This document shows positions 15,699-16,267 of a stretch of DNA of 16,267 bases, piece by piece. The DNA is from SURF-24 sp964537965. Lineage in GTDB: Bacteria; Bacteroidota; Ignavibacteria; Ignavibacteriales; SURF-24. Made by a program: the position numbers and the translations under genes. The notes under the pieces were generated by a model, which saw only the letters and a program-made list of their open reading frames with translations, was not told where the DNA came from and did no database searches. The stretch lies in the NCBI GenBank assembly GCA_964537965.1, contig CAZIDB010000105.1:1-16267 (forward strand). Direction: 5' to 3'. How positions within the stretch are numbered: the stretch's first letter is position 1; each line of letters opens with the position of its first letter.

Positions 15699-16267
15699 TC
15701 ACTTAAATATTTTGTTAACTGCATCTAAAATTTTATCGGTATTTATGCCACCGGTTCCGGAAAAATCACATTTCTTAGGATCACCCGGACAAACATTTGC
15801 ACAATATTCATCATCAGGTAAGAGTATTATTGCTTCATTGCCAAGCGGTCCCCATAGTTTAGGTGAACAGGCTGTTAACGGACAAAACAATGAAATCGTT
15901 TTTACACCTAAAGCAGAAGCAATGTGCATTGGTCCTGTACTGGCAGATATTAACACATCCAGCGTGGCGAAATTAATTATTGATTCTCTTAGCGATAAAT
16001 TTATATTTGGAAAATCTAATTCATCGATATTAAGTAAAATCGGATCAGGGTTATTATCAGTTATAATTACTCTAAATCTTTTATCTGCCGAAAGTTTTTC
16101 TGCAAATTCCTTATAATCAGTTATTCTCAGGTTAGGTGCAGAATTACCGCTTGAAGTGTGTATACCAATTAGAATTTTTCCGTCACTGCTTAATTGCTTC
16201 TTACGTTCTGAGACTGTTCTAATTTCATCTTTCTTTAAATGAATCTCCGGTATAATGTAGTCAGTCT
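15699..16267 (-). CDS. Glycosyltransferase family 9 protein (heptosyltransferase-like), C-terminal part, partial
   Basis: The frame is open from the right window edge to a TGA at 15699-15701, giving the last 188 residues. The visible part is the C-terminal Rossmann domain of GT9: KILIGIHTSSGNSAPN, then an EFAEKL helix, RVIITDNNPD, the short strand and helix around LRESIINFATLDVLIS, the nucleotide-sugar motif ASTGPMHIASALGVKTISLF, and a FCP-like end. Members transfer heptose or related sugars from ADP/NDP donors onto LPS core. The donor and acceptor here cannot be read. Two features are unusual: the usual K-x-W motif after the first strand is absent (APNLRITDY instead), and there is a Cys-rich tail (CANVCPGDPKKCDF). 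A GTG within the frame at 15956 is not a start, since coding similarity continues upstream. The N-terminal half lies outside the window. Confidence 0.87.
   Translation of the reverse strand, partial: TDYIIPEIHLKKDEIRTVSERKKQLSSDGKILIGIHTSSGNSAPNLRITDYKEFAEKLSADKRFRVIITDNNPDPILLNIDELDFPNINLSLRESIINFATLDVLISASTGPMHIASALGVKTISLFCPLTACSPKLWGPLGNEAIILLPDDEYCANVCPGDPKKCDFSGTGGINTDKILDAVNKIFK

Noticed and set aside
15712..16116. 134-codon plus-strand ORF opposite the GT9 gene
   Set aside because: The minus strand over the same bases encodes clear GT9 motifs; the plus-strand frame shows no family features.
1..16267. Search for a novel defence, mobile or biosynthetic system, CRISPR array or insertion sequence
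   Set aside because: No transposase, integrase, repeat-spacer array, toxin-antitoxin pair or biosynthetic enzymes were seen. Gene content is mostly housekeeping and envelope functions.

Overview
The window looks like chromosomal housekeeping DNA from an AT-rich, Gram-negative bacterium of the Bacteroidota/Chlorobiota (FCB) group. Ignavibacteria is my best guess, inferred from protein flavour only. Supporting signs are an LpxH lipid A enzyme and a GT9 heptosyltransferase-like protein (outer membrane with LPS), the small Alu-less SRP RNA, weak or absent Shine-Dalgarno sequences, two TTG starts (lpxH and the GH5 gene) and Bacteroidota-like protein families. I see no transposase, integrase, phage gene, CRISPR array or obvious horizontally acquired island.

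Layout from left to right. At 1-553 (minus) is the N-terminal part of a membrane sensor with an extracytoplasmic dCache-like domain, cut by the window edge, followed by a roughly 350 bp gene-free stretch. At 908-2728 (minus) is a large uncharacterised protein whose motifs resemble FMN-binding nitronate monooxygenase-type TIM barrels. Divergent from it, 3015-4907 (plus) encodes a Uup-type ABC-F ATPase. From 10694 down to 4933 (minus) runs a tight envelope cluster: M1 aminopeptidase, lpxH, class A penicillin-binding protein, and a GH5 lipoprotein very like Thermotoga Cel5A. Its first three genes are separated by only 0 and 1 nt. Divergent from the cluster, glgC (ADP-glucose pyrophosphorylase) has a good promoter and its own terminator and is followed by uvrC. 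Converging on uvrC from the minus strand are a GT9 glycosyltransferase (cut by the right edge), a secreted thioredoxin-like protein, a six-TPR protein, tRNA-Ala(CGC) and the SRP RNA gene.

The genes fall into envelope biogenesis (lpxH, PBP1A, GT9, probably the M1 peptidase), carbohydrate metabolism (glgC, GH5), DNA repair (uvrC), translation and protein targeting (ABC-F, tRNA-Ala, SRP RNA), and sensing. Nothing forms a convincing novel defence or biosynthetic system. The most novel item is the Cys-containing TIM-barrel-like protein at 908-2728. Start codons were adjusted where sequence context argued for it (uvrC at 12116, PBP1A at 8254).
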